Below, one piece after another: positions 26,886 to 37,073 of a stretch of DNA of 64,000 nt. The notes under the pieces are model-generated. The model ran no database searches and was not told where the DNA came from. It was given only the letters and a program-made list of their open reading frames with translations. This stretch comes from JANDLT01 sp041743485 (lineage in GTDB: Bacteria; Acidobacteriota; Blastocatellia; Pyrinomonadales; Pyrinomonadaceae). Within the stretch, counting starts at the first letter, position 1. Every line of letters begins with the position of its first letter. The stretch covers positions 1 to 64,000 of the forward strand of contig JBGTMR010000167.1 in the NCBI GenBank assembly GCA_041743485.1, read 5' to 3'. A program made the translations under genes and the position numbers.

Positions 26886-27271
26886 AGTGTTTATCGAAAA
26901 ATCTGTTTCAAGGCAAAACGCCGTTTCTTTTAGCCGTGTTTTTGAGTGCTGGAATTTTGAATATCCAATGCTCGGCAAGCAATTATCAAAATATGAAAGC
27001 GAATCAATTGGAGTTAGAAGTTCCCGCGCAAAAGGATCAATACGTCGGGATGTGGGTGACCAAGGACGGATTCATTCGTCAGGAACTGCTTCCCAATGAT
27101 CGTTACGACGAGGCGCGCGGTGACAAAAAGAGCGCGTATCAGGGACGTTATAAAATTACCGGAAACCACATTGATTATTGGGACGACACAGGGTTTACCG
27201 CCGACGGTGAGTTTCGAGACGGCGTTTTGTATCACGGTGGCTATGTTTTTTATAGAGAAAGGAAGAAATGA
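26882..27271 (+). CDS. Atu4866-like lipoprotein
   Basis: 129 residues, overlapping the previous gene by four bases (ATGA). A lipoprotein-type signal ends at LNIQC. The core (YVGMWVTKDGFIRQELLPN, YDEARGDKKSAYQGRY, DDTGFTADGEF, HGGYVFYR) is that of the small beta-rich Atu4866 family, often found beside oxidoreductase genes; its role is unknown. Confidence 0.8.
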   Translation: MKCLSKNLFQGKTPFLLAVFLSAGILNIQCSASNYQNMKANQLELEVPAQKDQYVGMWVTKDGFIRQELLPNDRYDEARGDKKSAYQGRYKITGNHIDYWDDTGFTADGEFRDGVLYHGGYVFYRERKK

Positions 27272-27475
27272 TTTTTCTTGGTCGCTCGCTTTAATCCCTA
27301 ATTCTAAAATTGTTTTAAGCCGCCCTGAGCGACCGATCAAAACCGGGAGCGCGGTTAATCCTGAATTATCTGGATCATCAATCGAAGTAAAAAGCCTTTT
27401 CCATGATTGATTGCTGCGCTGCACAATAATGGCGGTTAACGCAGGATTGTTTTGAACGCCAAGGAGACGAATAAA

Positions 27476-29761
27476 ATGGCAGTAGTTGGCAAACCGATTG
27501 ACCGCGTTGACGGGCGACTGAAAGTGACCGGCGCGGCGAAATACTCCGCCGAATACAATCAGCCGGAAATGGTTTATGTCGTTCCCGTGTGCGCGACTGT
27601 GGCGAACGGCGCGATCACCCGCATTGATGCGAGCGCGGCGCAAGGCAGTCCGGGCGTGATCGCCGTTTTGACGCACGAAAACGCTCCGCGCCTGAAAGTT
27701 CCGAACTTTGATGAATTGAGAAAGTTCATCGCGATACCGCACGAAACGACGATCCCGCTGCAAGATAATCGGGTGCATTATTTCGGGCAGTTCGTCGCCT
27801 CCGTAGTCGCCGAAACTTACGAGCAAGCGCGTCACGCCGCCCGGCTCGTTAACATCACCTATGCGGCGGAGAAACCCGCGATTGATCTGAAAACCGAATT
27901 GCCGAAAGGCATTCGCCCGGAAAAAATCCCCCAACAGCACGACGCGCAGCTCAACGCCGGACGAGCCGCCGCGCCGCTAGCCGCCGCGCCAATCAAGATT
28001 GAGCAAATTTACACGACCCCGACTGAGGTTCACAACGCGCTCGAATCGCACTCCGGCATCGTCGTCTGGGACGCGCCGGACAAAATGACGGTTTACGAGG
28101 GGACTCAAGGGACGGTCAACACGAGCGTTATCATCTCTTATTTTTTCGATCTCCCGCGCGAAAACGTGCGCGTCATCTGCCGCTATCTCGGTGGCGCATT
28201 TGGCTCGAAAGGTGCGATTTTGCATTATTTGATCACGGCGATGGCGGCGCGCGTCGTGAAGCGTCCGGTCAAAATGTATCTGACGCGCCAGATGATGCAG
28301 ACCAATGTCGGGCGACGCGGCGAGACGATTCAAACAATCGCCCTCGGCGCTGGGTCTGACGGAAAACTGCTCGTCATCCGCCACCACACCGACACTTACG
28401 TCAATCCGGCGAGTCAATTTTTTGAATCGTGCGGTCTGGCGACTGAAGTTTTATACGGCGCGCCGCTCAGGGAAATAACTTACCACGTCGCCAAATTGAA
28501 CGTCGGCGCGCCGCGCTACATGCGCGCGCCCGGAGAAACGCCGGGCAGTTTCGCGCTCGAGTCGGCGATGGACGAACTCGCCTTTGAGCTAAAAATTGAC
28601 CCGCTGGAGTTACGCCGGCTGAATCACACGACGGTTGACCCGCTGAAAAAAATTCCGTTTTCGAGTGAACATCTGCTGGAATGTTACCGAACCGGTGCCG
28701 AAAAATTCGGCTGGGCGCGCCGGAAGCCGGAGCCGCGCCAGGTGAGAAATGGTAATTATCTCGTCGGGATGGGAATGGCGACCGCAACTTATCCGGGCTA
28801 TCGCAGCAAGGCTTCAGTCCGCGTGCGAATGACGGCAGACGGCGCGGTCAAAGTCCTGTGTGCGACGCAAGACCTCGGTACGGGAACTTATACTATTTGC
28901 GCGCAAACTGCGGCGGACGCGCTCGGTCTTCCGATGGAGAAAATCGCGGTCGAGATCGGCGATTCAAACTTACCTCCGGGTAACAATTCCGTCGGTTCGC
29001 AAACGACGGCGAGCATTCTCCCGGCGATTTTAGAGACGTGCGAGAAGCTCAGAAAAGACTTGATGCAATTAGCTTTTGCCGACCCGCAATCAAAAATAAA
29101 TGGCAGGCGAGCTGAAGAAATAGAGTTTGCCGACGCGCAATTTTTCGTGCGCGGCGATCCGTCGAAATCCGATTCCTACTCTTCGATTTTGCGCCGCAGC
29201 AGCAGACCGATGATGGAAGCCTGCGTGACGACGCTGCCCCTTTCCGGCGATGGTCTAACCATTCCCGGCGCGCCGTGCGAACCCGCCAACGTGCCGACGG
29301 AAACAAACAGCGATAATAAGAAATATTCCTTTCATTCGTTCGGCGCGCAGTTTGCCGAAGTGTGGGTGGACGAGAGCTTGGGAATCGTGCGCGTCAAACG
29401 CTTTACGAGCGTGATGGATGTCGGGCGCATCATGAACGAGAAAACCGCCCGGTCGCAAACCATCGGCGGCATCGTCTGGGGTATCGGAGCGGCGTTGATG
29501 GAAGAAACGCAATATGACCGGCGATATGCGAATCCGGTGCAGCGCACGCTTGGCGATTATCACGTCCCCGTCAATTTGGACGTTCCCGAAATTGAGGTGC
29601 ATTACATCAATAAACCCGACCCGCACGTCTCGCCCATCGGCGCGCGGGGAGCCGGGGAGATTCCCATCGTCGGCGTGTCGGCGGCAATCGCCAATGCAGT
29701 ATTTAACGCGACCGGCAAACGCATGAGAAATTTGCCGCTCACACCAGACAAATTACTTTAG
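27476..29761 (+). CDS. Second molybdenum-binding aldehyde oxidoreductase subunit
   Basis: 761 residues from ATG at 27476, nine bases after AAGGAG. Same architecture as PaoC: RVDGRLKVTGAAKYSAEY, YLGGAFGSKG, YMRAPGETPGSFALESAMDE, and the active-site Glu in GARGAGEIPIVG. No new PaoA/PaoB genes accompany it, so it must share those at 22.1-23.9 kb or be a paralogue with a different substrate. The region around the C-terminus also occurs as a third fragment at 35483. Confidence 0.9.
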   Translation: MAVVGKPIDRVDGRLKVTGAAKYSAEYNQPEMVYVVPVCATVANGAITRIDASAAQGSPGVIAVLTHENAPRLKVPNFDELRKFIAIPHETTIPLQDNRVHYFGQFVASVVAETYEQARHAARLVNITYAAEKPAIDLKTELPKGIRPEKIPQQHDAQLNAGRAAAPLAAAPIKIEQIYTTPTEVHNALESHSGIVVWDAPDKMTVYEGTQGTVNTSVIISYFFDLPRENVRVICRYLGGAFGSKGAILHYLITAMAARVVKRPVKMYLTRQMMQTNVGRRGETIQTIALGAGSDGKLLVIRHHTDTYVNPASQFFESCGLATEVLYGAPLREITYHVAKLNVGAPRYMRAPGETPGSFALESAMDELAFELKIDPLELRRLNHTTVDPLKKIPFSSEHLLECYRTGAEKFGWARRKPEPRQVRNGNYLVGMGMATATYPGYRSKASVRVRMTADGAVKVLCATQDLGTGTYTICAQTAADALGLPMEKIAVEIGDSNLPPGNNSVGSQTTASILPAILETCEKLRKDLMQLAFADPQSKINGRRAEEIEFADAQFFVRGDPSKSDSYSSILRRSSRPMMEACVTTLPLSGDGLTIPGAPCEPANVPTETNSDNKKYSFHSFGAQFAEVWVDESLGIVRVKRFTSVMDVGRIMNEKTARSQTIGGIVWGIGAALMEETQYDRRYANPVQRTLGDYHVPVNLDVPEIEVHYINKPDPHVSPIGARGAGEIPIVGVSAAIANAVFNATGKRMRNLPLTPDKLL

Positions 29762-29844
29762 TTTTTGCCTTCGATTGAGACGGCAGACGAAACATCAACG
29801 ATAAACGGAAGTTTTAACTTCAGTCAGAAAGTAAGGAGGAAAGA

Positions 29845-30579
29845 ATGACACCACTAAACAAACACGAAGTTCGGGGCGGCGCAACTACGGCTATTTTCAA
29901 CGATCAGTCTTACACGGTGACGGCGAGAATCGAAGATGAAGTTCTGAACAGCGATGACATCCTCAATATGGAAATGGTTCGTGCGCGACGCTCACTAGCT
30001 TTTCTGAAACAAAAGATCGGCAACGATGCAATGCGCGTGCTGCTCAAGGAGGAACTCGACGCGACCACCGCTCGCGCAGGCGAATGGATGGAGGCTTCGG
30101 GCGGCGAATGGATTTCGGGCGCGCTGCTGATGGAAACGCCCGGTCCCAGCGCGGCGTACTTATCTAACTGGTTAGTGACGAAAATGAAGAATCGTGAGGA
30201 GGCTGTTTTGCGCGCGGGTCATCCGGATCACTGCGTTAATCATCCGGTCGAGGGCGGGGTGGAAGTCATCACCAACGTCGGCGGGGACGACAAACCCTGG
30301 CACGTTTTCTGGAAGATGGTAGGTGAGGAAACGGCGTTCCCAACAGCTTGGGATTCGTCGTACACGGAGCGGTTCGGTGTTTTTCTCACTGATCGTAATC
30401 ACCGCCGAATCGGGTCGGCAATGTACGAATTTAGAGACTTGCCAAACGGACTCGGAGTCAAACTGACGATACATTTGCCGTCGGCGGCACCCGCGCAGCT
30501 CGTCCGCGGGCATCTGCACCATTTCTCAATAGAGTACAGAAACTGGACGATGGCTGCGTTGGCGGAGTCCTTAGCTTGA
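29845..30579 (+). CDS. Conserved hypothetical protein
   Basis: 244 residues behind AAGGAGGAAAG. No signal and no membrane segment. Residues 1-70 are helical; the second half is rich in His and Trp (GHPDHCVNHPVEGG, KPWHVFWKMVGEE, RGHLHHFSIEYRNWTM). I do not recognise the family. In line with the oxidoreductase genes, so probably part of the same pathway. Confidence 0.65.
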   Translation: MTPLNKHEVRGGATTAIFNDQSYTVTARIEDEVLNSDDILNMEMVRARRSLAFLKQKIGNDAMRVLLKEELDATTARAGEWMEASGGEWISGALLMETPGPSAAYLSNWLVTKMKNREEAVLRAGHPDHCVNHPVEGGVEVITNVGGDDKPWHVFWKMVGEETAFPTAWDSSYTERFGVFLTDRNHRRIGSAMYEFRDLPNGLGVKLTIHLPSAAPAQLVRGHLHHFSIEYRNWTMAALAESLA

Positions 30580-30818
30580 ACAATCGGGGTTTTAACGCAC
30601 GGTTATTTTGCGGCGGAAAGCAACCTCGACAACGAAATACTTTTTCTAGCCGTGGGTAATAAGACTACAAAGAACGAACAAAGAGATGGGTTTGCCGCTC
30701 GTCTTTTCACCAAAAAGTTCTGGTGTTTCCGAACACCCGGCAACTTTACCGGCAATTAGACCGGCAGCGCAGCGAAAGTGTTGCCGACACAAACAGATAA
30801 AGTTTAAGGAGAAAATAT

Positions 30819-31439
30819 ATGAAAAACAAATTCACAACGGAAAACGCGGCGATGCTCTTGATTGATCATCAGGTCGGCACCATCGAATTGGCGAAAAATA
30901 TTCCGCACGCCGAAATCATAATGAATATGCGCGCGCTGGCTCGCATTGCGGTGGAAACCGGGATGCCGCTCGTATTGACCAGCAGCATGGAAACCGAGTT
31001 TCAAGGTTCGCTGCTCGACGATTTAAAGACAATCGCGCCGGAAGCCTACGAACAGCGCGTCAAACGCCCCGGCGTAGTGGACGCTTGGGAATACGCGGAT
31101 TACAAAAACGCTGTTTTGGCGACGGGCAGGAAAAAGCTGATTATGGCGGGTCTCACCAACGACGTGTGCATTGTGTTTCCGTCAATCAGCGCGGTTGAAG
31201 ACGGTTTTGAAGTGCAGGTCGTGATTGACGCGGGCGGCTCGCCGACGCAGGTTGCCGACGACATTTCCATCCAAAGAATGAAAGATCACGGCGTGACGCT
31301 GACCGTCACCACGCAGCTTATGGCGGAACTCGCCGGCTCTTGGGCAGAGGGCGCGGGAGCAAAGATTCAAACAATTATGACCGAAGAAATTTTTTCTCAA
31401 TCAAATAGTGGTCAGGCTTCAGCCGCAGGCGCGGGTTAA
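30819..31439 (+). CDS. Isochorismatase-family hydrolase
   Basis: 206 residues. AMLLIDHQVGTIELAKN holds the catalytic Asp, KRPGVVDAWEY the Lys-bearing loop, and AGLTNDVCIVFPS the nucleophile Cys with the cis-peptide region. Such enzymes hydrolyse amides or nicotinamide-like substrates; YcaC-like members are closest by eye. Ribosome site AAGGAG. The preceding gap (30580-30818) shows no gene. Confidence 0.9.
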   Translation: MKNKFTTENAAMLLIDHQVGTIELAKNIPHAEIIMNMRALARIAVETGMPLVLTSSMETEFQGSLLDDLKTIAPEAYEQRVKRPGVVDAWEYADYKNAVLATGRKKLIMAGLTNDVCIVFPSISAVEDGFEVQVVIDAGGSPTQVADDISIQRMKDHGVTLTVTTQLMAELAGSWAEGAGAKIQTIMTEEIFSQSNSGQASAAGAG

Positions 31440-31600
31440 AGCGGAGACGAATTCGCCGCGCGAAGTTAATTAAAACGATTGAGATACAAAGAATCAGGCG
31501 TTCGTAATGACCGTCAATGTGTTCTGAAGAAAGGTAGACAGACTGCCGGAGAAGCAGCAGCAACTTCTCCGGCAACCGTCCTCCATCCTTGAGCTTTTAT

Positions 31601-32782
31601 ATGAATGCAATGATACAACAATCCGTTGACCTTAGGACTGTAGTCTCCGACACGATTGTCCGTGACGGCTCGATTTTTTCGGCGAGAGTCAATTCATTTG
31701 CCGTCAACCGCCGCACTCTGATCTTCGCTGCAATTGGTTCTGCCTTAGCCGTTGCGTATTCGTCCGTAACTTCGGCGCAGACCGCTCCTCCTGTTCTTCC
31801 ACCGGCGGACGTTCCAGCCGGAGCCGGAGAGCGCATCGCTATTCCCGGCGCGCGCGCCATTGACCACGCCGGATTTACCGTTCCCGATCTCGAACAAGCC
31901 GTCGCCTTTTTTACCGACGTGTTCGGTGCCGCCGTCTTGTGGCGTTCCGCCCCGTTTACTGCTGACGGGCGCGGTCCCAAAGCTCCCGCCGGTCTCAACG
32001 CCGACCCGCGCGCGTTATCGCGTTTGGCGATGCTGCGTCTGGGACCGAATCTAAATGTTGAACTGATGGAATATCGAATTCCCGGCGTGTCGCAGAAGAT
32101 GCCGCTTGCCAGCGGCTTGAATGTCGGTCACTTCGCCTTCGACGTGGACGACATCAACAGGGCGGGCGACTATCTGCGCTCTAAAAAAGTGCAAATGCTG
32201 GAAGGTCCGCGCCACAACACCGAGGGTCCGAACACCGGACAAGACAGTTGGTTTTTTTTGACTCAGTGGGGAATGACAATCGAACTGGTTCAGCGACCCG
32301 CTCAGATGCCTTACGAGCAGGAAACTTCCGCCCGCCTGTTCAAAGCGCCCGCCCGCTCTGATCAGACAATCAATTCCGTTTCGGCGCAAAACTCGTCCTC
32401 TGCCGTCGAAAAAGAAATTCTACGGCTCGATAACGAACGGATACAGGCGATGCTTCGGCGCGATTATGCAGTGCTGGAACGCTTGATGGCACCCGAATGC
32501 GTCTTTATCGAAAGCGGCGGCACGGTGCAAACCACCGCAGAATTTCTGGCTAACTTCAAAACGGGAGACTCGACCTTCGATACCTTTGTCATTGACGAAA
32601 ACCAGGTGCGTATCTACGGCGTAACGGCGGTAGTGACGGGTCGCTACCACAATGCCGTCCGCACGAAGGGTCAACTCCAGCCGGTCAAACGCGCCCGGCA
32701 CACCCGCGTGTGGAATCAGCAGGCGAGCGGGCAATGGCGGATGGTGTCGCATCAAGCCACTGAAATCCCATCCGTTGCGTGA
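31601..32782 (+). CDS. Exported VOC-domain protein fused to a DUF4440/SnoaL domain
   Basis: About 393 residues from ATG at 31601. An N-terminal export signal with twin arginines (NRRTLIFAAIGSALAVAYS, cleavage near SAQ) precedes a glyoxalase/VOC domain (IDHAGFTVPDLEQAVAFFTD, residues 85-245) and a C-terminal NTF2-like DUF4440 domain (LDNERIQAMLRRDYAVLERL, VTGRYHNAV, residues 275-393). This pairing of two small-molecule domains in one secreted chain is uncommon. Function unknown; perhaps dioxygenase or lyase. Confidence 0.85.
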   Translation: MNAMIQQSVDLRTVVSDTIVRDGSIFSARVNSFAVNRRTLIFAAIGSALAVAYSSVTSAQTAPPVLPPADVPAGAGERIAIPGARAIDHAGFTVPDLEQAVAFFTDVFGAAVLWRSAPFTADGRGPKAPAGLNADPRALSRLAMLRLGPNLNVELMEYRIPGVSQKMPLASGLNVGHFAFDVDDINRAGDYLRSKKVQMLEGPRHNTEGPNTGQDSWFFLTQWGMTIELVQRPAQMPYEQETSARLFKAPARSDQTINSVSAQNSSSAVEKEILRLDNERIQAMLRRDYAVLERLMAPECVFIESGGTVQTTAEFLANFKTGDSTFDTFVIDENQVRIYGVTAVVTGRYHNAVRTKGQLQPVKRARHTRVWNQQASGQWRMVSHQATEIPSVA

Positions 32783-32860
32783 TAGCGACCACACAAAGAC
32801 CGTTCGGCGAATAACTTTAACTTCAATTAAAAATACGCGCCGGATTAACGAGATAAAACT

Positions 32861-33805
32861 ATGTCAAAACATTCATCCGACGCGATTCTTCCGCCGCGAA
32901 ATGAGATCGAACGTCAGTCGCGTCCAACACCGACCCCTCCGCCCGAAGGCTCCGTCTCCGGGATGGATGAATTCTCTCATCGTTACGCCGATGTTAATGG
33001 CACGCGGCTCCACTATGTGATCGGCGGGACGGGTCCGGCGGTCGTGCTTCTGCACGGATTCCCGTATACGTGGGCTGCGTGGCGGAAGCTGATGCCGCTG
33101 CTGCGCGATGCCGGTTTCACCGTGATCGCGCCCGACCTCCGCGGACTCGGCGATTCCGCCAAAGCCGATACTGGATTTGCAAAGGTCAACGTCGCCGAGG
33201 ACGTGCGGCAAGTCGTGAGGTCTCTCGGATTCGAGGCGATCAACTTAGTCGGGACGGACATCGGCACGATGGTCGCATATCCTTACGCCGCGTCTCACCC
33301 GGACGAAATCCGCCGGTTGGTTCTCGCCGAATCTGTGATTCCGGGTTTTGGTCTTGAGGAACTGATGAACCCGGCGACCGGCGGCTACTGGCATTTCGGT
33401 TTCCATATGCAGGTCGATACCGCCGAGATGCTGACGGCGGGGAAAGAGTCAGACTATCTGATGATTTATTGGAAAACGATGTCCGGCTCGAAGGACGCGG
33501 CGGAGGTGGCGAAGACCTTCTACCTTCCGCACTATGCCGCACCCGGCGGAATGCGTGGCGGCTTCCAGCATTACGAGACGCTGCTCGAAGACGGCAAGGA
33601 GAATCGCACTGCCTTCCGCTCGAAGCTGACTATGCCCGTGCTGGTCTTAAACGGCGAGAAAGGCATCCCGCAGGCACAGACGCTTGGATGCGTGCGTCAG
33701 GTCGCTGAGAACATCGAGGCTGAACTCATCCCCAACAGTGCCCATACCTTCGCAGACGACAACCCCGCGTGGGTCGCCGAGCGGCTGATCCGATTTTTCG
33801 AGTGA
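32861..33805 (+). CDS. Alpha/beta hydrolase, epoxide-hydrolase-like
   Basis: 314 residues. Oxyanion region LLHGFPYTWAAWRKL, VIAPDLRGLGDSAK, nucleophile elbow VGTDIGTMVAYPYA (Asp nucleophile, as in epoxide hydrolases and dehalogenases), and a late His in NSAHTFADDNP. The N-terminal 40 residues are proline-rich and low in structure. Confidence 0.9.
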   Translation: MSKHSSDAILPPRNEIERQSRPTPTPPPEGSVSGMDEFSHRYADVNGTRLHYVIGGTGPAVVLLHGFPYTWAAWRKLMPLLRDAGFTVIAPDLRGLGDSAKADTGFAKVNVAEDVRQVVRSLGFEAINLVGTDIGTMVAYPYAASHPDEIRRLVLAESVIPGFGLEELMNPATGGYWHFGFHMQVDTAEMLTAGKESDYLMIYWKTMSGSKDAAEVAKTFYLPHYAAPGGMRGGFQHYETLLEDGKENRTAFRSKLTMPVLVLNGEKGIPQAQTLGCVRQVAENIEAELIPNSAHTFADDNPAWVAERLIRFFE

Positions 33806-34027
33806 TAAAATAAGAAGATTAAATAAAATAACGTGAGTTCGACGTAAGAAAACAGCTAAATTGTTGAGAACAAAGAACCAAAGCAAAAGCTGAAAGTTAC
33901 ATCCAAGTTAAATGCCGATGGTTTTTGCAAATCCCACACATTCCACCGTTGTTTCGCTCCAAAATACGGTCCTTTACAAGCTAAGTGGTTGATTCTGTTC
34001 AACTATTACGTCGAACTCCGGTAAAAT

Positions 34028-35278
34028 ATGATTTTACTTACCCACGCCAAAAACAATCGCAGGCAAATACATTCGCTTTCGATGATTGTGTCATTCATCT
34101 TATTGGTCTGCGCTGTTTTGGCGGGCAGTCCGTCATTGGCTCAAAGCCCATCCTCGGCGGGCAAGCGTTCTTCAGGAGACCTTGTTTCGTCAACGCCCTA
34201 CAAGACTCCCGCCGCCTTCAAGTCTAATGCGAGGTTGCTAATCCACTATATGCCCAGCGTCCAAGGCAGCATGACACGGGCATCAACCCTTCTTTTCGTT
34301 CCCAAAGGAAAAGCCCCGGTAGGCGGGTGGACGGTCGTCGCTTGGGCGCACGGCGCAACGACCTTAGGTCAGAAGATGCGTGCGCCTAGCTTGTCACCGG
34401 AACTAGACGGCGGTCTCACGGCGGACGGGTTGACCAGCGATTATGTGTATATGATTGCATCGCTCGTGAACGCCGGCTACGCCGTCGTCGCCCCTGACCT
34501 TGAGGGACTTGGGGCGATTGCAAGCGTGCCGCATCCCCATTTCAACGCAATCAGTTCGGCGCGTTCGCTCATCGCCGGTGTCCGCGCCGCTCGCCACGCC
34601 AATCCGCAACTGTCAAGCCGTTTAGCACTCGTCGGTCACTCGGACGGCGGGCGCGCGGTGCTTGCTGTCGAAGCCTTCGCCGCCGAAGCCCCCGAACTGA
34701 GTTTGAAGGGAACAATCGCTCTCGCGCCGTTTACATCTATCGACGCCACTGTTTCCGCATTAGGCGAACTGGCATTAAAGACCCCGGACAAAGCCACCGC
34801 TTTAGCGGCTCAGCAAAACTTATATGTAGCTGCGATGGCGACGGGACTTCTCGCTCAATCCCCGTCCTACAACCTCGGTTCGGTAATGGATGCCGACCTG
34901 CAAAAGCTCTTACCTACTCTCAAGACCAAAGGTATAGTCGAAGCAACAGCCCTCGTCACGCAAGCAGTAACGACGAAGACACCGGAGGGATTTTTAGGCT
35001 TCAAGGCTCAATGGAGTACAACCCCGGAGATGAAGGCGTTTCTTGCCGCGAACGATCCCGCAGTGACACCCGGATTCACGTTGCGACTGCCAACGCTTAT
35101 CGTTCAAGGAACGAAGGACGGCTCCGTTTTGGAGCCGCTTACAGCGGCGTTCTCGTCCAAGCTGATTGCGACGGGCGCACCCGTCACCTACCGCACATAC
35201 GAAGGTGCAGATCATTTCACCGTCATCAGAAAAGCGAACACCGATATGCTTGTCTTCCTGAAGGGAATTCTTGCTTAA
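34028..35278 (+). CDS. Secreted alpha/beta hydrolase (lipase-like)
   Basis: 416 residues. Signal peptide SMIVSFILLVCAVLAGSPSL with cleavage near LAQS. GHSDGGRAVLAVEA is the nucleophile elbow (Ser), GTKDGSVLEP holds the acid, and GADHFTVI the His. The long N-terminal lid region resembles secretory lipases (LIP family). Acts in the periplasm or outside. The gap 33806-34027 before it has no gene. Confidence 0.85.
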   Translation: MILLTHAKNNRRQIHSLSMIVSFILLVCAVLAGSPSLAQSPSSAGKRSSGDLVSSTPYKTPAAFKSNARLLIHYMPSVQGSMTRASTLLFVPKGKAPVGGWTVVAWAHGATTLGQKMRAPSLSPELDGGLTADGLTSDYVYMIASLVNAGYAVVAPDLEGLGAIASVPHPHFNAISSARSLIAGVRAARHANPQLSSRLALVGHSDGGRAVLAVEAFAAEAPELSLKGTIALAPFTSIDATVSALGELALKTPDKATALAAQQNLYVAAMATGLLAQSPSYNLGSVMDADLQKLLPTLKTKGIVEATALVTQAVTTKTPEGFLGFKAQWSTTPEMKAFLAANDPAVTPGFTLRLPTLIVQGTKDGSVLEPLTAAFSSKLIATGAPVTYRTYEGADHFTVIRKANTDMLVFLKGILA

Positions 35279-35482
35279 GACGGTGAAGCACGAGGAACTG
35301 GGAATTGAGTTTGATGAATGGCGAAGTTCTGCGCGGGTTGTATTTGCGATCACTGATCTCCTTGATCATTGAGCTTCGGCGGTATTGTCAGGTTAACCAG
35401 CCAAAGGTCAAAACAAATGCACATGCGGCATCATCCGCTGATGAACAGTTACGCTTCCCTCTATCGCGCTAAGAGATTCTAG

Positions 35483-35785
35483 ATTATCGGCGGCGTGATT
35501 TTCGGGTTGGGACAGGCTTTAATGGAATCAACTGAACACGATCATCGCTGGGCAAATCCGGTGACGCGCCCGCCCGCCGATTACCACGTTCCGGTGCAGT
35601 TGGACGTTCCCGTGATCGACGCGCAGTTCATCGGCAAACCCGACCCGCACATTTCTTCAATCGGGGCGCGCGGAGTTGGCGAAATCGGCATCACGGGCGT
35701 GGCGGCGGCGATTGCCAACGCAATTTTCAACGCGACGGGGAAACGCATCAGAGATTTGCCGATGACGCCGGATAAGCTGCTTTGA
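35483..35785 (+). pseudogene. C-terminal fragment of a third PaoC-like subunit
   Basis: About 100 codons from just after an in-frame TAG (35480-35482). IIGGVIFGLGQALMESTEHD, YHVPVQLDVPVIDAQFIG and GARGVGEIGITG align with the end of the gene at 27476, including the active-site Glu. All upstream domains are missing. A deleted paralogue, showing that this locus once held at least three such subunits. Confidence 0.85.
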
Positions 35786-35852
35786 TACAAGCGCTGGGAG
35801 TTTGAGAGTGTGGACGAATGGGGTCTCCGTGTTTCGAGGCGAGGTGAATTAA

Positions 35853-37073
35853 ATGAACGAAATGCAGGCACTAATCGAAGCGTTCGATGAGTCTCAGGTG
35901 AAGGGCGGCGCTTCGGCTTTAGCGACCGTTGTGAGCATCGAAGGTTCAGCTTACAGGCGTCCGGGCGCGCGGATGCTGATCACAAAGAGCGGCGCGAGTA
36001 CGGGGACGATCAGCGCCGGTTGTTTGGAAAGCGATGTCATCGAACATGCACAACAGGTCATCAAAACTAACGTGGCGAAACTCGTTGAATACGACACGAC
36101 CTCAACGAACGAAGAGATTGTCTGGGGCTTAGGTCTCGGCTGTAATGGCGTCGTGCGCGTGCTCGTCGAACCACTCACAGAGCAATCAAGCTATCTCGCC
36201 GCGCTGCGGCGCACGCTTGCGGCACGATCAAACAGCGCACCCATCGTCGTTGCCACCGTGTTTCATCATTCGTCAACACGACCAGCGACGACGACGGCGC
36301 GCATAGAGATCGGCTCGCGCTTGTGCTTAGCCGAAGGCGGAGAGCTGGTTTGCGACTCCCTGGGCGGCGAGTTAGCCCAACAGATTAAAGACGACGCGCG
36401 CTCTTTCTTACTCGATGAAATGTCCGGCGTTCGCGTTTACGAGCGGGGCGGCGTCACGAGTAAGGTTTTCATCGAAACGATCATGCCGCCCGTGCCGCTT
36501 GTCGTGTTCGGAGCGGGACATGACGTACTGCCGATCATCGAGTTGGCGCGCGGGTTGGGTTGGCACATGGAAGTCGTTGACCCGCAGGCGCGCCCCGTCA
36601 GCCGCGACCGATTCGCGCAAGCCGACAGAGTCACGCTCACGTATCCTGAAACTATCAGTGAACAAGTTACGATCACGCCGCGCACTATGACGCTCGTGAT
36701 GACGCACAACTACGCTCACGACCAAGCGGTGCTCAAGTTTTTGCTCCTGTCACGGGCGCGTTACATCGGCGTGATGGGTCCGCGCAAACGCACCGAGCGG
36801 ATGTTAAATGAGTTGGCGGAAAGCGACAGCAGTTTCCAGCTTCAAGAAACAGATCGGTCGCGCATTTACGCACCCGTGGGTTTGGATATCGGGGCGAACA
36901 CTCCAATAGAGATCGCTTTATCAATCATTGCGGAGATGCGCGCCGTCGTCGCCACCCGCTGCGGCGGTTCTCTGCGCGACCGGCAATCACCTATTCATGA
37001 GACGGAGGCAACGCACGCGACGGAGAGGATGTCGCTTCATGTGAAGGAGCCGAGCGTGGCGGTCATGGTATGA
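35853..37073 (+). CDS. xdhC: XdhC/CoxI-family molybdenum hydroxylase maturation factor
   Basis: 406 residues. XdhC_CoxI domain (SIEGSAYRRPGARML, GTISAGCLESDVIEHA) and C-terminal Rossmann domain (VVFGAGHDVLPIIELARGLGW, MTHNYAHDQAVLKFLL, GPRKRTERM). It binds and sulfurates the molybdenum cofactor and delivers it to enzymes such as PaoABC (role of PaoD). The tail of about 30 residues is extra. Overlaps moaA by four bases (ATGA). Confidence 0.92.
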   Translation: MNEMQALIEAFDESQVKGGASALATVVSIEGSAYRRPGARMLITKSGASTGTISAGCLESDVIEHAQQVIKTNVAKLVEYDTTSTNEEIVWGLGLGCNGVVRVLVEPLTEQSSYLAALRRTLAARSNSAPIVVATVFHHSSTRPATTTARIEIGSRLCLAEGGELVCDSLGGELAQQIKDDARSFLLDEMSGVRVYERGGVTSKVFIETIMPPVPLVVFGAGHDVLPIIELARGLGWHMEVVDPQARPVSRDRFAQADRVTLTYPETISEQVTITPRTMTLVMTHNYAHDQAVLKFLLLSRARYIGVMGPRKRTERMLNELAESDSSFQLQETDRSRIYAPVGLDIGANTPIEIALSIIAEMRAVVATRCGGSLRDRQSPIHETEATHATERMSLHVKEPSVAVMV

